Shown in pieces: positions 35,140-47,410 of a stretch of 64,000 nt of DNA. The stretch is from Nemertoderma westbladi (lineage: Eukaryota; Xenacoelomorpha; Nemertodermatida; Nemertodermatidae). Every line of letters starts with the position of its first letter. The first letter of the stretch is position 1. Both the position numbers and the translations under genes were made by a program. The notes under the pieces were generated by a model. It worked only from the letters and a program-made list of their open reading frames with translations. It made no database searches and had not been told where the DNA came from. The stretch spans positions 1-64,000 of the forward strand of contig JAUCBJ010004487.1 in the NCBI GenBank assembly GCA_032718475.1, given 5' to 3'.

Positions 35140-36755
35140 TCTAGAATGAATTAACAAAATTATAGCACTGCCAAGTAGGACCTGTATTGTATTGGTTTCT
35201 CTTACCACACTTACTTACTGTCTGTATCTGCCGTGCAATATAAAAAGACCGTAAGTCGCATTTTCCAAAATTAACCTTTTCACTTTTCCTGGGTCTAAAA
35301 AATGCGGTTTATCTAATGGTATAATCGAGAAAGTCACAAAATATGTATTGTATATGTTACAAAGGAAAGAGACCGCAAGTCACTTAAATTTATGCAAAAA
35401 AACCGTGAGTCAACAAGACTTGCGCTGTTTCGTCATTGCATAGATAATAGAAATCGCACATACAGTTTTTTTTAAATATGTATCTTGAAATATCTATTTA
35501 CATACATATATGCGCACATACGGTTGTATAAAGCAAAATCACCTTAAGTACAAAAATTACCCTGAAGTCAAAATATTAATGGAAAGCGAAAAATAATTAC
35601 GTAGAAAAATTTCCCACCCCCAATTGTGTAGGGTTATAAAAATTAGTAATTTACGGACATTTTAAACCAACAATCTGAAGGCAAACAGTAATTTGCGTTT
35701 TACTCGAAATGACTTTTTGTGACTTGCTGTCTTTTCACAAGGGCACGGCAGCGGCAGGTGTAGTATAGGTCAGGCGATTCATATGTGAGTATTGTTCCAT
35801 CTTATACAAATGATTCATTGTTATTTATTATTTGTTCTTACGCGCAACACATCGGGTATCTCATGTATGAGAAACATGTGTTATTATATTTGATTGAGTC
35901 ATGTGATGCATTGGCTAAATTGCACTGTAATAATTTTCTAGCTACCCTGTATACTAAACTGCTACAATAGCTCAAATGTATGAATTTATATAATCTATCC
36001 CACTAAAACAATTTATATTATATTACAGTAAGTATATTATATTGGCCAACCAGAGAGAGACGGAGAGCAATGACCTCATAGAGGCATTGTCACGATTGCT
36101 ATCCTTACTACTACTACTGTAAGTACTTACTAGGTCGAGCGAACTCGGCTATCCTTACAGTACCTGCAAAATTGAAGCAACGTTGAAAAATATTTGTAAG
36201 CTCGAGGCTCTTTTATTGTAGGCCTACACATCGCCCTTAATATTTATTATTATTAAATTTATTGACAGAAAATTGAATTCAGAGCACAAAAACAGAATAT
36301 TAAATTAATAATGAAGAAAATTACATCATCATTATTCTCAGCGGTGATAATTATTATAAGATTGCTGCTGCAACAGGGGTTTCCGCACTTTCCACAGTGG
36401 AATTTTGATTGTACGTACATTATTGCCAATTTGTAATATTCGAACCGCATAAATGGCAGTATTATTCATGACAATAAATTGTCCCTACACATTGATGTAT
36501 TCTGATACGATTTTCCGCATACATTCTCATTGTTACTAAATAGCACTTCAGAGTTTTGGTTCTCTTCTGAGTTGTTTCAGCTTTTCTTTTCTAAGGCATA
36601 CTTTCACCCTGTTTTGTCACCCATACCCCGATTTCAAGGAACTGCCAGTTGTAATGAATATATAGAGAAACTCCTAACCTTGTCTGTATTAGGTCCTTCT
36701 CCGCGCTATCAATACGGACATGTATTGATTTTAGAACACGTTTGAGAGCGTTCTG
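35140..36755. other. Intergenic; no gene seen
   Basis: AT-rich with short open frames lacking motifs; nothing further supported. Confidence 0.4.
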
Positions 36756-36760
36756 ACTAA

Positions 36761-37498
36761 CGACTTCTGTTACCTGGGATCATGGATCCGGAAGTCAGGT
36801 GAGGACCTTCGAATACGTAAGGGAAAGGCATGGGCAGCCTTGAATGGGCTTTCCAGGATTTGAAAGTCACAGAGAATTCATCGGAAACTTAAGGTCCGAT
36901 TATTTAGAGCAGCAGTAGTTCCAGTACTCCTCTATGGGAGTCCATGCTGGACTCTTACTGCTGAGGACACCAAATCTCTGGATGGGACATTCACAAGAAT
37001 GCTACGCCGGGTTCATTGTGTCAAGTACAATGCACACATCTTCAACCAGACACTATATAACATTGGAGGTGTCTCATTGGTTCCCCCAAGCTTGACAATA
37101 GAACAAAATCGCCTCCGCTTTGCAGGACATTGCTTTCGCCGTGAGGACCAGCCAGTGCATAATCTTGTACTTTGGCAGCCTCATGGAGTGAATAAGCATG
37201 GTGGGCAGCCCATGACTTTCTTGAGACGCATCTTAAAGGACACTGGCCTTGAAGATGCGGATAATCTAGCAAATGTCATGGGTGATAGGGAATTGTGGCG
37301 GCGCAATTTTGTCGACAAGACGGCACAGCATTCTTAAAAATGCAGCTGCAATGCAGCATGCCGATACTAGTAGTAGTAGTAGTAGTTTCACTGTACCAGG
37401 GAATTGTGGCGGCGCAATTTTGTCGACAAGCCGGCACAGCATTCTTAAAAATGCAGCTGCAATGCAGCATGCCGATACAAGTAGTAGTTTCACTGTAC
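36761..37498 (+). mobile_element. 5'-truncated non-LTR retrotransposon copy with tandemly duplicated 3' tail
   Basis: Matches the C-terminal part of the 44,956-47,328 element (CYLGSWIRKSGEDLRIRKG region through MLRRVHCVKYNAH, QNRLRFAGHCFRREDQ and GDRELWRRNFVDK to the stop). The first part carries frame damage (a stop before 36,870). Downstream of the stop, a 111-bp unit containing the last codons, the 3' UTR and a (GTA)n stretch is repeated (starts 37,288 and 37,399), so the copy ends with two tails. Confidence 0.85.
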
Positions 37499-37509
37499 CG
37501 TAGACCGGT

Positions 37510-40100
37510 TTAGCTCCAAGTAGGCTGCATAAAGTTACTCTAACGAGTATTTAGTAACCCTGCAAACCAGAAGTATCCGAGGATTAATTTTGTATTGGAA
37601 ATTTAATGCTGCTAAAAAGTTGTGCAATAGTGCAATGAGACAAATTATTTGAGAAAAACCCAAAATTTTACATTTTAATATTGAAGTAATCTAAAATAAT
37701 ATTTAAATACTAATATTAAAATTCAGATAGTGAAATGACATTCAGAATACATTGGAACAGCAATGTTTTTTATTTAACACACTTAATCGCAACATATTTT
37801 GAATGATTTTCTAATACTACATTCCATACTATTTGATATTATAATGTATTTCCAATGTTATCGAAATATTCAAATCAGAATATTTTCTTTGGAAAGGAAT
37901 TTGCATTGGGAATGAATCATAGCATTGTTATACAGTAACAATGATACGAAAAGGTTATTCTAACGTTGTTTTTCGAATGTTGGCGGGTCATACTTCAACT
38001 GCGTTGAATAACAATATTATTCTAATGTTGTCCTATTGTTATCTTTATTAGGCCCTGCTGTGGTACAGAACTTTGCACGCGTATTCCCATTGTTTTCATT
38101 ATCGTTATTGTCCAGTCCTTGCCAGTGCAGATTGTTTAACACACCTACTCAGTGCGTGTCAACTAGGCCCACATAACTGTAGGGTGTACAACTATATAAT
38201 TTTAATTATTTAATTTGCATCCACATGAACCAAATGTGTTCATGTTTTGGTTTTCCTGGACCGTAACTTACAGTACAGTATATGAATGTTTTTCAGTACG
38301 GTTCCATACAGCCATACCTACAGTAGGCCTACAGATATATCAGTTCCATATACCGTATATCAGAACATGTTAGTATAATTATATTATAATGTATAGATTA
38401 TGATACATGTGTATATATAATGAAATATTAGTTTTGTATTAGATAAATAATAGTGGTGAGGATTTGTGTGTTAAATGTTATGTATGTGGGTGGGTTGGTT
38501 TAGGTTTGAGGATTTATAACATAATTTTCTTAACTTATATGACGGAATACCGTTTCGCTGTCAACTTAATATTATGGTAATCTAATAATGTAATCAATGT
38601 AATCTTAATTACTTTACAGTGCTAGAAAAGTTGGAGGAGCCGAGGAGTGTATCGCAATCGAAAAGATAGAAAACGAAATAGAGACTGGAATTTAACTTTT
38701 GATTGGACTTATAAGAAGTTATACCGTAGGCCCTATACATGTGCAGAAAATAGGTTAACCTTTATTTATATAAAATTTTAATTGTTTGTATCTTGCAATA
38801 TCTTTTAAATTAATAATAAAATTGTAATAGATTGTCCTATTACGTATCGGAACGTTCTGTGTTTTTATACCTACGAGATTAGCACTACATTGGGGATTAA
38901 CCAGACATTATTGTAAATTACAGTTGTTAGATTATTTATTTATTATAAGATAATAAGATAAAAGCATTGCGTTGTGGGTTGGTGGGTTTCATTTCACTGT
39001 TTTCAACGGGTGTACACATAATGCTAACATTATTATTCACATTATGATTATAATATTAATAAATAGCGTTTCATGACCTAATATAGTATCTATAGTAGGT
39101 CATGAGCGTTTTTACCCATTGTTATTCTGTAATATTATACAACAAACCGCACCAATTTTGTTGGCAGACATAACTTTCCGGTGGGTTCCTGAAATATTAA
39201 AACATACAATTACAACTGATTTGTCTAATTACAACTTCAGTGTCTTACATATGATTTTATTTCGTATATTGAAAACTTATTGATATCTTACCATATTGTA
39301 TATATACTGTCAACATGTATTGTATATAGATATTGTGTATCGTTCGCTACCATTTTAAATTGTGTTGTGTGTGCATACTTCACTGATTGACCATTTTAAA
39401 TTGTCGACACAGACCGAATCTAATATATTGAATTGAATTGTTCAGGTGTATTAAGTTATTGCATTTATAGAAATAACATGTTTATATGGAAACTCGATGT
39501 AGGCCTATTACAAGATACCATGCATAATTACATTAAAATCATAATGTTTTAGTATTGATGTACTAATGTTAGAATAATAATGAGAAAATAGTGAGAAACT
39601 AAATCAGGGATGCTATGAGAATGCTATGAAATATAATTCCAACATTAGCTTAATGTTAGAATAACACTAGAATGTTAAGGGTGGGAAATTTACAAACTAT
39701 TAGAATTCCAATGTTAAAATAACACTGATTAATATTGGTTACCGAATACTGCCGAAAGTGCACTTTTATTGCACAGGGTCCGAGCGCTTTGCCAAAAAAA
39801 TATTAAAACTGGCAATAGTTTAACATTTGAATTTTAATATTTTATTATTTGAATAAAGATGTTAATAAACATTATTTTAATGTTGCTATGGTTTGCAGGG
39901 AAGGCATTATTTATAAGAGGTTATTTTAGTTTTTGGGTTTTAAGACAGATCTTAGAGACGAGCATACAATACAGACTTACTTTAGGGATAGAATAGCAAC
40001 TTGTCACAACTTGATGAACTATAAAATAACGAACAAATATAAAATAAAAATAAGAACTGTTATTTTTGCCCAATATTCAAAGCAGCTGCCTTTTCTAAGA
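37510..40100. other. Intergenic; no gene seen
   Basis: Very AT-rich; several short palindromes (for example 39,070-39,105, ATGACCTA...TAGGTCAT) but no coding sequence or recognised repeat. Confidence 0.5.
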
Positions 40101-40107
40101 TAAAATG

Positions 40108-40206
40108 AATTTGAGTTGAGCTGTTAATGCAACTGTAATTAATATTATGGTTATGTTCAGAAATGGAAAAAATTTGGAAGGCGTCACCGGGGGTTGAACC
40201 AGCGCT
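40108..40206 (-). mobile_element. Outer-arm fragment of the hammerhead element
   Basis: Carries the outer arm sequence (TTGAGTTGAGCTGTTAATGC, then the TTATGTTCAGAAATGG region, an A6 run and GGGGGTTGAACCAGCGCT) but stops at the first hammerhead stem. Only the B box and terminator part of a cassette remains. Confidence 0.65.
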
Positions 40207-40339
40207 GCATAAATCATTTTCTAAGATGGGGCGCCCTTTGACCAGAGGATTTTATATGAAATGTAACTCATGAAAGGAGACTTCGGTATACCAACAAACT
40301 ACCGTGGGATCAGTTTTCTTGTGGTACAGTAGCTGCCAA

Positions 40340-40500
40340 ATGATAATATGGTTTTGTTCAGAAATATAAAAAATGAGGAAACATAAGCACGTCACATGGG
40401 GTTGAACCATCGCTATACTTACGTTTCGGCTATCAGGCCTCATCAGTAGAGCTAACCAGTTCAGCCACTTACCCCTGACACTTACACACCCCCCCCCCCC
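40340..40500 (-). mobile_element. Hammerhead element, copy 3: single arm
   Basis: A minus-strand cassette with intact A box TGGCTGAACTGG (40,467-40,456), hammerhead motif (40,453-40,409), B box GGTTCAACCCC (40,408-40,398) and T6 (40,374-40,369). No complementary right arm follows; the sequence runs into a C tract at about 40,489-40,502. It is therefore either a monomeric unit or a truncated pair. Confidence 0.7.
40409..40453 (-). ncRNA. Hammerhead ribozyme motif (copy 3) with canonical G-C at stem II base
   Basis: Core CTGATGA, stem II GGC/GCC with a 6-nt loop closing on the canonical G10.1-C11.1 pair, GAAA, stem III AC/GT with a GTAA (GNRA-type) loop, then A17. Stem I (AGCTCTA against TAGCGAT) pairs for only 3 bp before a mismatch. 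Stem II and III are better than in the other copies, stem I worse. Confidence 0.6.
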
Positions 40501-40913
40501 CTCCCAGTTCTATTAAAAGAGAAGTCTTAAATCCTATCATGATATCCTACAGTATCATGACCTTTACTACTGTATAGATAGGCCTACACATAACAGGATA
40601 CTTTACCTACTATAAGATATACTGTAGCCTACATATCTCACGAGTTACTTTTGAAATATCAATGTGATGACTTACAAGTTAAAACTCTCGGTGCATAAAG
40701 AAGTTGAAATTACACCGTTTTTTAAACTTTTAGACCACGACGGGCTAATATTCGCTTCAGAAATTTTGGATCGATGGAGACCGTAATTCTATAACAAGAA
40801 TAATTGCCATTCAGAAAAATTGCATATCATAATTAGTATGTATAGTTTTGAATCACTTTTGCGAACACAGCCCATTTATGGACATTGGTTGTAATAAACA
40901 CAAACAGATCACT

Positions 40914-41104
40914 TTTGGCTATTTGACAATTTTGAGCTACTTGTACGTTTGGTGCTCTTTTAGTGTCTATTAAAAAAATAAAAAATACTGTTGCTTCTAA
41001 TCTGACTTTTTGCTATTTGACTATTTTGAGCTACTTGTACGTTTGGTGCTCTTTTAGTGTCTATTAAAAAAATAAAAAATACTGTTGCTTCTAATCTCAC
41101 TTTT
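40914..41104. repeat. Tandem duplication, two copies of about 95 bp
   Basis: GAGCTACTTGTACGTTTGG occurs at 40,933 and 41,028, with nearly identical flanks through TACTGTTGCTTCTAATCT. It is a simple recent tandem duplication with no coding content. Confidence 0.85.
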
Positions 41105-42005
41105 GATTACTAATAATGATTTCAACAAACCAAAAAAGCATAGTATGAAGTATGGTTTCATGGTTATACCAAAGTATTTGAATGGTGATGTATTTTGAGT
41201 GATTTTTTCAATTCCGAAAGGTGTTGATATGTATGGGTGTCAGGAATGCCTTATATCTCGAAAACTACTGGAGTTATTAAATTTTTATTTGTCTCATCTG
41301 AAAGAGGATATAATTTTAGTTAGGGACAAGCACTTTCGACGCGCCTGACATATTGTTTCAGGGATTCTATCTAAGAGAAATAACTGGTCCACTAAATTTA
41401 GGGGCTCAAGAAATTTAGTTGTATCTATAGTACTGTAGGTCATGATCCTTTCTCTAACAGCGGACCCACCAACCGGTCTCAAGTATGTTAGTTAGAGTGA
41501 AACAGGAGGGGAGTACAAATGAATAAATATTCAGCTCGAGTATTAATTACTGCCAGGTGATATTAATTAAATAAATTGGAGTTGAGCTATTTATTAGCGC
41601 AACTGTAATAAATTAATCCATGCTAAGCACGATGAACTGGAGCTCTGACAATTCGCCCCTAGCGGCAGATAGAGGAACTGTAAAGGTCTGTCAGTGTGTA
41701 TAATTTCTAATTAAGCAATGCTCGTAGGTTACTACTAACTACCAAACTTCAGATGAATTTGATGGTTGGTTCTATAATTATCGACGAAGCGATCACTCTA
41801 CATGTATTTACTGGCTATCAGTCTACTATCGGGTAAATCATAATCATATCTATGCGCTACACTCATCATATGTACGATCTTACTTAGCATGGCATCTCGG
41901 GTTGCGATCGTCCATCTCACTACCTTCAATATGTAATTTAAATTCAAGTCTCTTTGTATAGAGAAACACGATACCGATAAGTATTTATGCAAACTTTGGA
42001 GAAAC

Positions 42006-42320
42006 ATGTTAATGGCTAAATCCGTTAATCCCGAAAATATCGGATCTCCACCTCTTGAACCAATGAATCTGAGATGTTGTAGAGTTCAGGAATCGTTTGT
42101 ATTGGGCTTGATCCTGGGGCAGGCCAATACCGCGTACATGAGGCATCTCTACGGCGACCTAGAGTCAAACCTCTGCATAGAAACTGGCCATCACTTCCTA
42201 TTCGGTTGTCCGGAAAGAAGCTCCACAAAGCTAATTGCGGTTTTTGATCGATGCGACGTAGAAACTCTTTGCTACGTACGGAACCGGGAGCTATTGGGCG
42301 TGCTCGCCAAGGTCTAAATT
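42006..42320 (+). pseudogene. Possible C-terminal fragment of a retroelement ORF
   Basis: A 103-codon frame ends NRELLGVLAKV and contains LCIETGHHFLFGCPERS. It recalls the C..E..HHFLF.CP zinc-knuckle-like tail found at the ends of LINE or RNase H-bearing ORFs. No upstream RT sequence is present in frame. Assignment is weak, and the opposite strand is also open. Confidence 0.3.
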
Positions 42321-42729
42321 TGTTAGACACTTTTTAAATTTGAAATATAACTTTATTTATTTTTAAGTTGAGCCCGAAAATTGGTAGCGCTAAGGAGGAA
42401 TGACTCTGTCGAGAGATTGTGAATGGCATGCCTTAAATTTCTAAAACATAAATGATACCACACCAAAAATTGTCACAATGTTTACTAAATTATATAATAA
42501 AAAATCAATTTAATCTACTAAATAAATACAATTTTACAACAGTCTGACATGACAGTTCTACGGACTAGACGCAATAACACTTTAATGGTAGCATGTCAAT
42601 CATCCTATTCTGGTACACAGTATTTATCACTTTTCTGACAACTATTACTAGAAACAGCGAGCTGTGCGAGCCAATAGTTTCTACAAGTTCAGCTATAAAA
42701 ATCATACAGACTAGAAACCCAAAGAATAA

Positions 42730-43311
42730 TTAGTCGTAGTTGAGGTAACCCAAACTAGCCCCGGGAACTGTTCCTTTCTCGTTGTGTTTCAGTTCCTTCG
42801 CCATCTGCCTGTAATGCCACCACCAACCAACTCGGGACTTGACGTTGAACACAAACTCGTAAGCGCAGAAACCCATAAGAACCGCGGGTTTAACATTCCC
42901 GGAAACCAACCATTGGGCTCGGTACATAATACCTGCCGCGAGAGGGACGGCTATCGATAAACCCGCGTTGCTTCGATTATTCTGAAACGAAACAGCGCCC
43001 TTCAAATTAGCCGCACCGAGGAATAACGAGCCCCACAACACGGTTTTACCCATCGGTAGAGAACGACAAACTACACCCCCGAGTCCCAACCCCGCCACGC
43101 TAAAAAGATAGTTATCGAAGTCGCGAGGCGTCACGGAATTGTCGTTGATCCAATCCCGTATCGGCGTCCGTTTCTCCCAGTACGGTCGCATCCACCAGCC
43201 CCGAGTGCCCGCTTTCCAGTAACGAACCTGTTCCTCCCGGGGCGGCACCGGGACCTGGAACGGGTGGTTGGCTACTTCATGATCTTCCACGCCTGTCTTA
43301 TGTCCCCCCAT
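42730..43311 (-). CDS. Uncharacterised four-helix membrane protein, 193 aa, single exon
   Basis: A complete frame beginning MGGHKTGVEDHEV. An in-frame TAA lies 18 bp before the ATG, so this Met is the first available. The N-terminal 65 residues are hydrophilic and aromatic-rich (RGWWMRPYWEKR). Four moderately hydrophobic segments follow, about residues 67-83, 88-104, 116-131 and 141-156, with Gly-rich packing (AGLGLGGV, LFLGAANLKG). The tail is basic with WWWHYRQMAKELK and ends GYLNYD. GC content is well above the flanks, supporting real coding. The layout recalls small mitochondrial inner-membrane proteins (NDUFA11 or Tim17-like size and Gly pattern), but I see no diagnostic motif and do not assign it. 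No introns are visible. Confidence 0.75.
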   Translation of the reverse strand: MGGHKTGVEDHEVANHPFQVPVPPREEQVRYWKAGTRGWWMRPYWEKRTPIRDWINDNSVTPRDFDNYLFSVAGLGLGGVVCRSLPMGKTVLWGSLFLGAANLKGAVSFQNNRSNAGLSIAVPLAAGIMYRAQWLVSGNVKPAVLMGFCAYEFVFNVKSRVGWWWHYRQMAKELKHNEKGTVPGASLGYLNYD

Positions 43312-43811
43312 CTCGGAGAAATTATAGAATTAAATGAATATTGAATAAACATAAAAAACGGTAGGCCTACCGGTAATTCTGTTCAGTTCTGCTACAGTGC
43401 TAGTTCTGCCTTTTTCAGTTTTTGGTTAGGCCCCCCTATAGCCAGATAGTCTACAGGTCTATGCTAGAAGTCCTGATTCTGATTATATCTGTATATGGAT
43501 TATTAGATTACAGATTAACAAAAAACATCAGTCCAGGCTCTGCTACAGCTGTACAGCTGTAAACCACCACAGAACAGCTGAACTACCGGTAACAGTGCAC
43601 AACGGCCGCGCACAATTTTTCAGCCGCGCAATATTCAGATATTGGACAATACCAGAATAGGCCTACTGCAATATACCAGTTTACAGATATGTACCGCGCA
43701 TGGACCAAAAAAACGCGCACACCAACCTGCCAATCAATTCAATTCACACAAAAGCGAATCACCTAATGAACAGCAGAACAGTGCGTTCTTATTATATAAT
43801 TTATATAATAT

Positions 43812-44713
43812 CCAGGTTGGAATTCATGCATGAGCGCGCAGGTACGCTTTGTTGTTTTGAAATCACCGCGCACCTGAAATTGGCTCGTCGCGCACCTCAT
43901 CATATGTCATAATCCAAACAAAATCGCGCAGCTCATGTCATGCATATCTCAAAAAATCGCACAGTTCATAAGAACAATTTTACATTCCTATTTTACAAGT
44001 TTGAGCGTTTTAAGCTTATCTTTACGTCTGTCTGTCTGTACGTTGAATCTAGGCTTACATAATAAATGTAATTTTTGCAACATCAAAATTGTTAATATTA
44101 AAAAATATTTTTTTAATCCACTACTATGGTGGCCCATCGGGCTCACTGCTTTTATAACAGAAAATATTATTTTAGATTACAAACAAAACATGTACCGGTA
44201 ATTTCAAAAAAACGAATATTGAAATAGGTACCAGTCTGCCAATAATACTTTGTATAGGCCTACCTAACAATTAGGCTTAAACATACAGTTGGCTTATAAT
44301 TAAGTCATACTTATAATAGATTGTTACTTTCTGACTTTACCTGTTTACTAACGTAACATCGGCATAGCATAGACCTAATAACAATACAACAATAGAGTAC
44401 TGTAGTTGAAATAAATAGACAAATTCAGCTCCGGTTGCCGGTATTACAGTATTATGGTGAAGTGATTTGACTGTTTGAAGAATTGGAAATGAGAAACAAA
44501 TGCGAGCGTAGCGAGCGAAATTTTTTTTTGTATTTTCGTGATTTCAATTAATTTGTGGTGCGCATCAGAGGCAGAGCTGCGCGCTGAGGCGCAACGCGCA
44601 CCTGTCTCACACCCGAACGCGCACCTGTCTCACCCAAACGCGCAACGCGCATCTGGTTTGCGGTCATTCGCGCAGGTACGCGTCTGAGTTTTGCAGCATG
44701 AATTCCAACCTGG
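43812..44713. mobile_element. hAT-like non-autonomous DNA transposon, 902 bp
   Basis: An 18-bp perfect terminal inverted repeat, CCAGGTTGGAATTCATGC (43,812-43,829) and its complement (44,696-44,713), is flanked by a perfect 8-bp duplication TATAATAT (43,804-43,811 and 44,714-44,721). An 8-bp duplication is characteristic of the hAT superfamily. Subterminal regions hold many copies of CGCGCACCTG or its complement (for example near 43,831, 43,867, 43,890, 44,600, 44,620, 44,670), as expected for transposase-binding sites. No transposase ORF is present. Confidence 0.82.
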
Positions 44714-44907
44714 TATAATATGAAATATAATTTCAGTATTTATTACAGTATTACTGTATTAGTTTATTAACGTTACTGCAGTAGGCCTACTGGTCTATTA
44801 CTGCTATATAGTACTACTGCAGTACTGTACTACAGATATAAGTAATTAAAATTACAATCAGAACAATGCAATAGAACATAGGCCTACTGCCTACTTAAGA
44901 CTGAATA

Positions 44908-47410
44908 CTACTACTACTACTACTATGATCGGCATGCTGCATTGCAGCTGCATTTTTAAGAATGCTGTGCCGGCTTGTCAACAAAATTGCACCGCCACAA
45001 TTCCCTATCACCCATGACATTTGCTAGATCATCCGCATCTTTAAGGCCAGTGTCCTTTAAGATGCGTCTCAAGAAAGTCATGGGCTGTCCACCATGCTTA
45101 TTCACTCCATGAGGCTGCCAAAGTACAAGATTATGCACTGGCTGGTCCTCACGGCGAAAGCAATGTCCTGCAAAGCGGAGGCGATTTTGTTCTAGTGTCA
45201 AGCTTGGGGGAACCACACCTCCAATGTTATATAGTGTCTGGTTGGAGATGTGTGCATTGTACTTGACACAATGAACCCGGCGTAGCATTCTTGTGAATGT
45301 GCCATCCAGAGATTTGGTGTCCTCAGCAGTTAGAGCCCAGCATGGACTCCCGTAGAGGAGTACTGGAACTACTGCTGCTCTAAATAATCGGACCTTAAGT
45401 TTCCGATTAATTCTCGGTGACTTCCAAATCCTGGAAAGCCTATTCAAGGCTGCCCATGCCTTTCCCTTACGTATTCGAAGGTCCTCACCTGACTTCCGGA
45501 TCCATGATCCCAGGTAACAGAAGTCGTCCACATGCTCAAGCATACCATCCTTTGAGCTTATGCTCATCCGATCAGAGACTTGCTGAGGACTTTCAAAGTT
45601 AACTGTCAGAATTTTGGTCTTTCTGGAGTTTATAAAAAGACCAACACTAGAAGCAGCATGTTCTAATGAGCTGAGGAGCCGTTGGGCTCCCTCTAATGAT
45701 TCTGAGAGTACTCCTAAGTCATCAGCAAAGTCTAGATCAGTTAGGTACTTGGCAGGATTTCCTCGACTTCTGGAGCCAGTAGGTGGAGTTATCATCACCC
45801 CATCATCATTATAATGATCTAAGGACATGCGTAGAACATAGTCAACCACAATAATGAACAAGAATGGTGCAAGTGTGTCTCCTTGGAGGACGCCCCATAA
45901 CACTTCAAATGGTTCCGTGTCACCGTCAACAGTAGACACAAATGTTGTCGAACCATCGTATACTGATCTGATTGCTGCAATAATTTCATGAGGAATCCCA
46001 TATAATGAAAGTATGCTGAACATACGTGAGCGAGAGACTGAATCAAAGGCCTTGAAGAAGTCAACAAAGATAACAGCCAGATGCCTGTCTTTCTTTTTTG
46101 ATAACTCTTCAATTATCCTTCTAAGTGCCAAAATGGGCTCCATGGTCCCACGACCTTTACGGAACCCATTCTGATTTCCACGGAGCAGTCTCTCAATGGG
46201 ATCCCTGATGCGATTTAATAGAATCCTATTGTATAGCTTTGCAGCAATCGAGATCAATGAGATTCCCCGAAAAGAACCATAGAGTGTTAGGTTGCCCTTC
46301 TTGGGAACTGGCACCAACTTATTTGTTTTCATTTCTTGTGGGACTCTTGTTGTTCGGTACATGTCTACTATGATGGGATAGATGAGCTTTAAACACTCAG
46401 GTATTTTAAAGACCTCAGGGGGAACACCATCTACTCCACTGGCACGATTGGTCTTAATGCTCTTTGCAGCAGCCTTCACTTCTGCAAAGGAGATATCGCC
46501 AATGGGAATATCTGGGAGTACAGACTCAGACACTTTTACTTCTATAAAGTTATCAGGCAATACCCTGTCATTATTGAGGAGCTTTTCAAAGTGGGCTTTC
46601 CAACCATTGAGGCGATCGGCTGGTGATTCAGCCTTAACCTTGGTGGTTGGTTGGCTTTTCCGCCCAGTAAGCAGATTGATCGATTTCCATGCCTGGGATG
46701 ATTGCCTGCTGTCGTCAGCATCATTGATGGCATCAACCTGTTGGTTTATTAGCTCCTGTAGATTAGCAGAGTACTGCCTGTTCAGGGACCTAGATGCAGC
46801 CTTAACTGCATTCTTGGCTGCTGTAGTCTGTTTGAGTCGGGACTCTTTCTGCGCCTTATGAAGGTCATTTCGGCACTTCTGAATTTTGTTGTCAGTCCAG
46901 GGGGCCCTTTTCCTGTTTCGAGGGTATACAGGAACTGTTTCTGCAGCTGCTAACTTAACTGCTTCTGTAAAGGCAGTATAGCCCTCACAGCGATCTGCCG
47001 CCTCGGAGGCAAGAGCCTCATACCTGTTGCTCAGCTGTAGTGTGAAGCTGGATCTCACACTTGGCTGTTGCAACAGAGAGGACCAGTCATGCCGCAGCAA
47101 GGCAGATTTCGTTGTTCTGCTAGCACGCAGACTAAGTCTTACCTTGGCCACAATAAGGCGGTGATCACTGGAGAAGGGTCGAAGTGTAAATGCATTACAG
47201 TCTTGTATAGAGCTCCTGTATTTCCTACGAAACAGAATATGGTCTATCTGGGACTTGTGACCACTGGGTCCACTATGAGTCCATAGCTTTCCAGTTCGCT
47301 TCTTGAACTGGGTTCCAGCCGAAAACAATCCATTTCCAGAGATAAAATCCTGAAGATGGACAGAATTTCGGTTAACACTATTGCTATAGACCCAGGGCGA
47401 TGTAGGCGAC
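44908..47410 (-). mobile_element. Non-LTR retrotransposon (LINE), nearly intact endonuclease C-terminus plus reverse transcriptase
   Basis: The main frame (47,328-44,956) is open for 790 codons. It starts in the AP-endonuclease C-terminal part (SQIDHILFRRKYR, FSSDHRLIVAKV). It continues through RT motifs TNRASGVDGVPPEVFK, QNGFRKGRGTMEPILALRR, FVDFFKAFDSVS, VLQGDTLAPFLF and catalytic LDFADDLG, then the maturase-like tail (LLYGSPCWALT, RLRFAGHCFRRED, GDRELWRC). Related codons extend to about 47,410, where the copy appears 5'-truncated. After the stop come a short 3' UTR and (TAG)n on the sense strand (44,925-44,908). No internal stop is seen, so it is young. The clade is not assigned. Two shorter copies are at 36,761-37,498 and 52,713-53,264. 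Confidence 0.92.

Noticed and set aside
45417-47286. Plus-strand ORFs across 45.4-47.3 kb
   Set aside because: Antisense shadows of the LINE reverse transcriptase frame.
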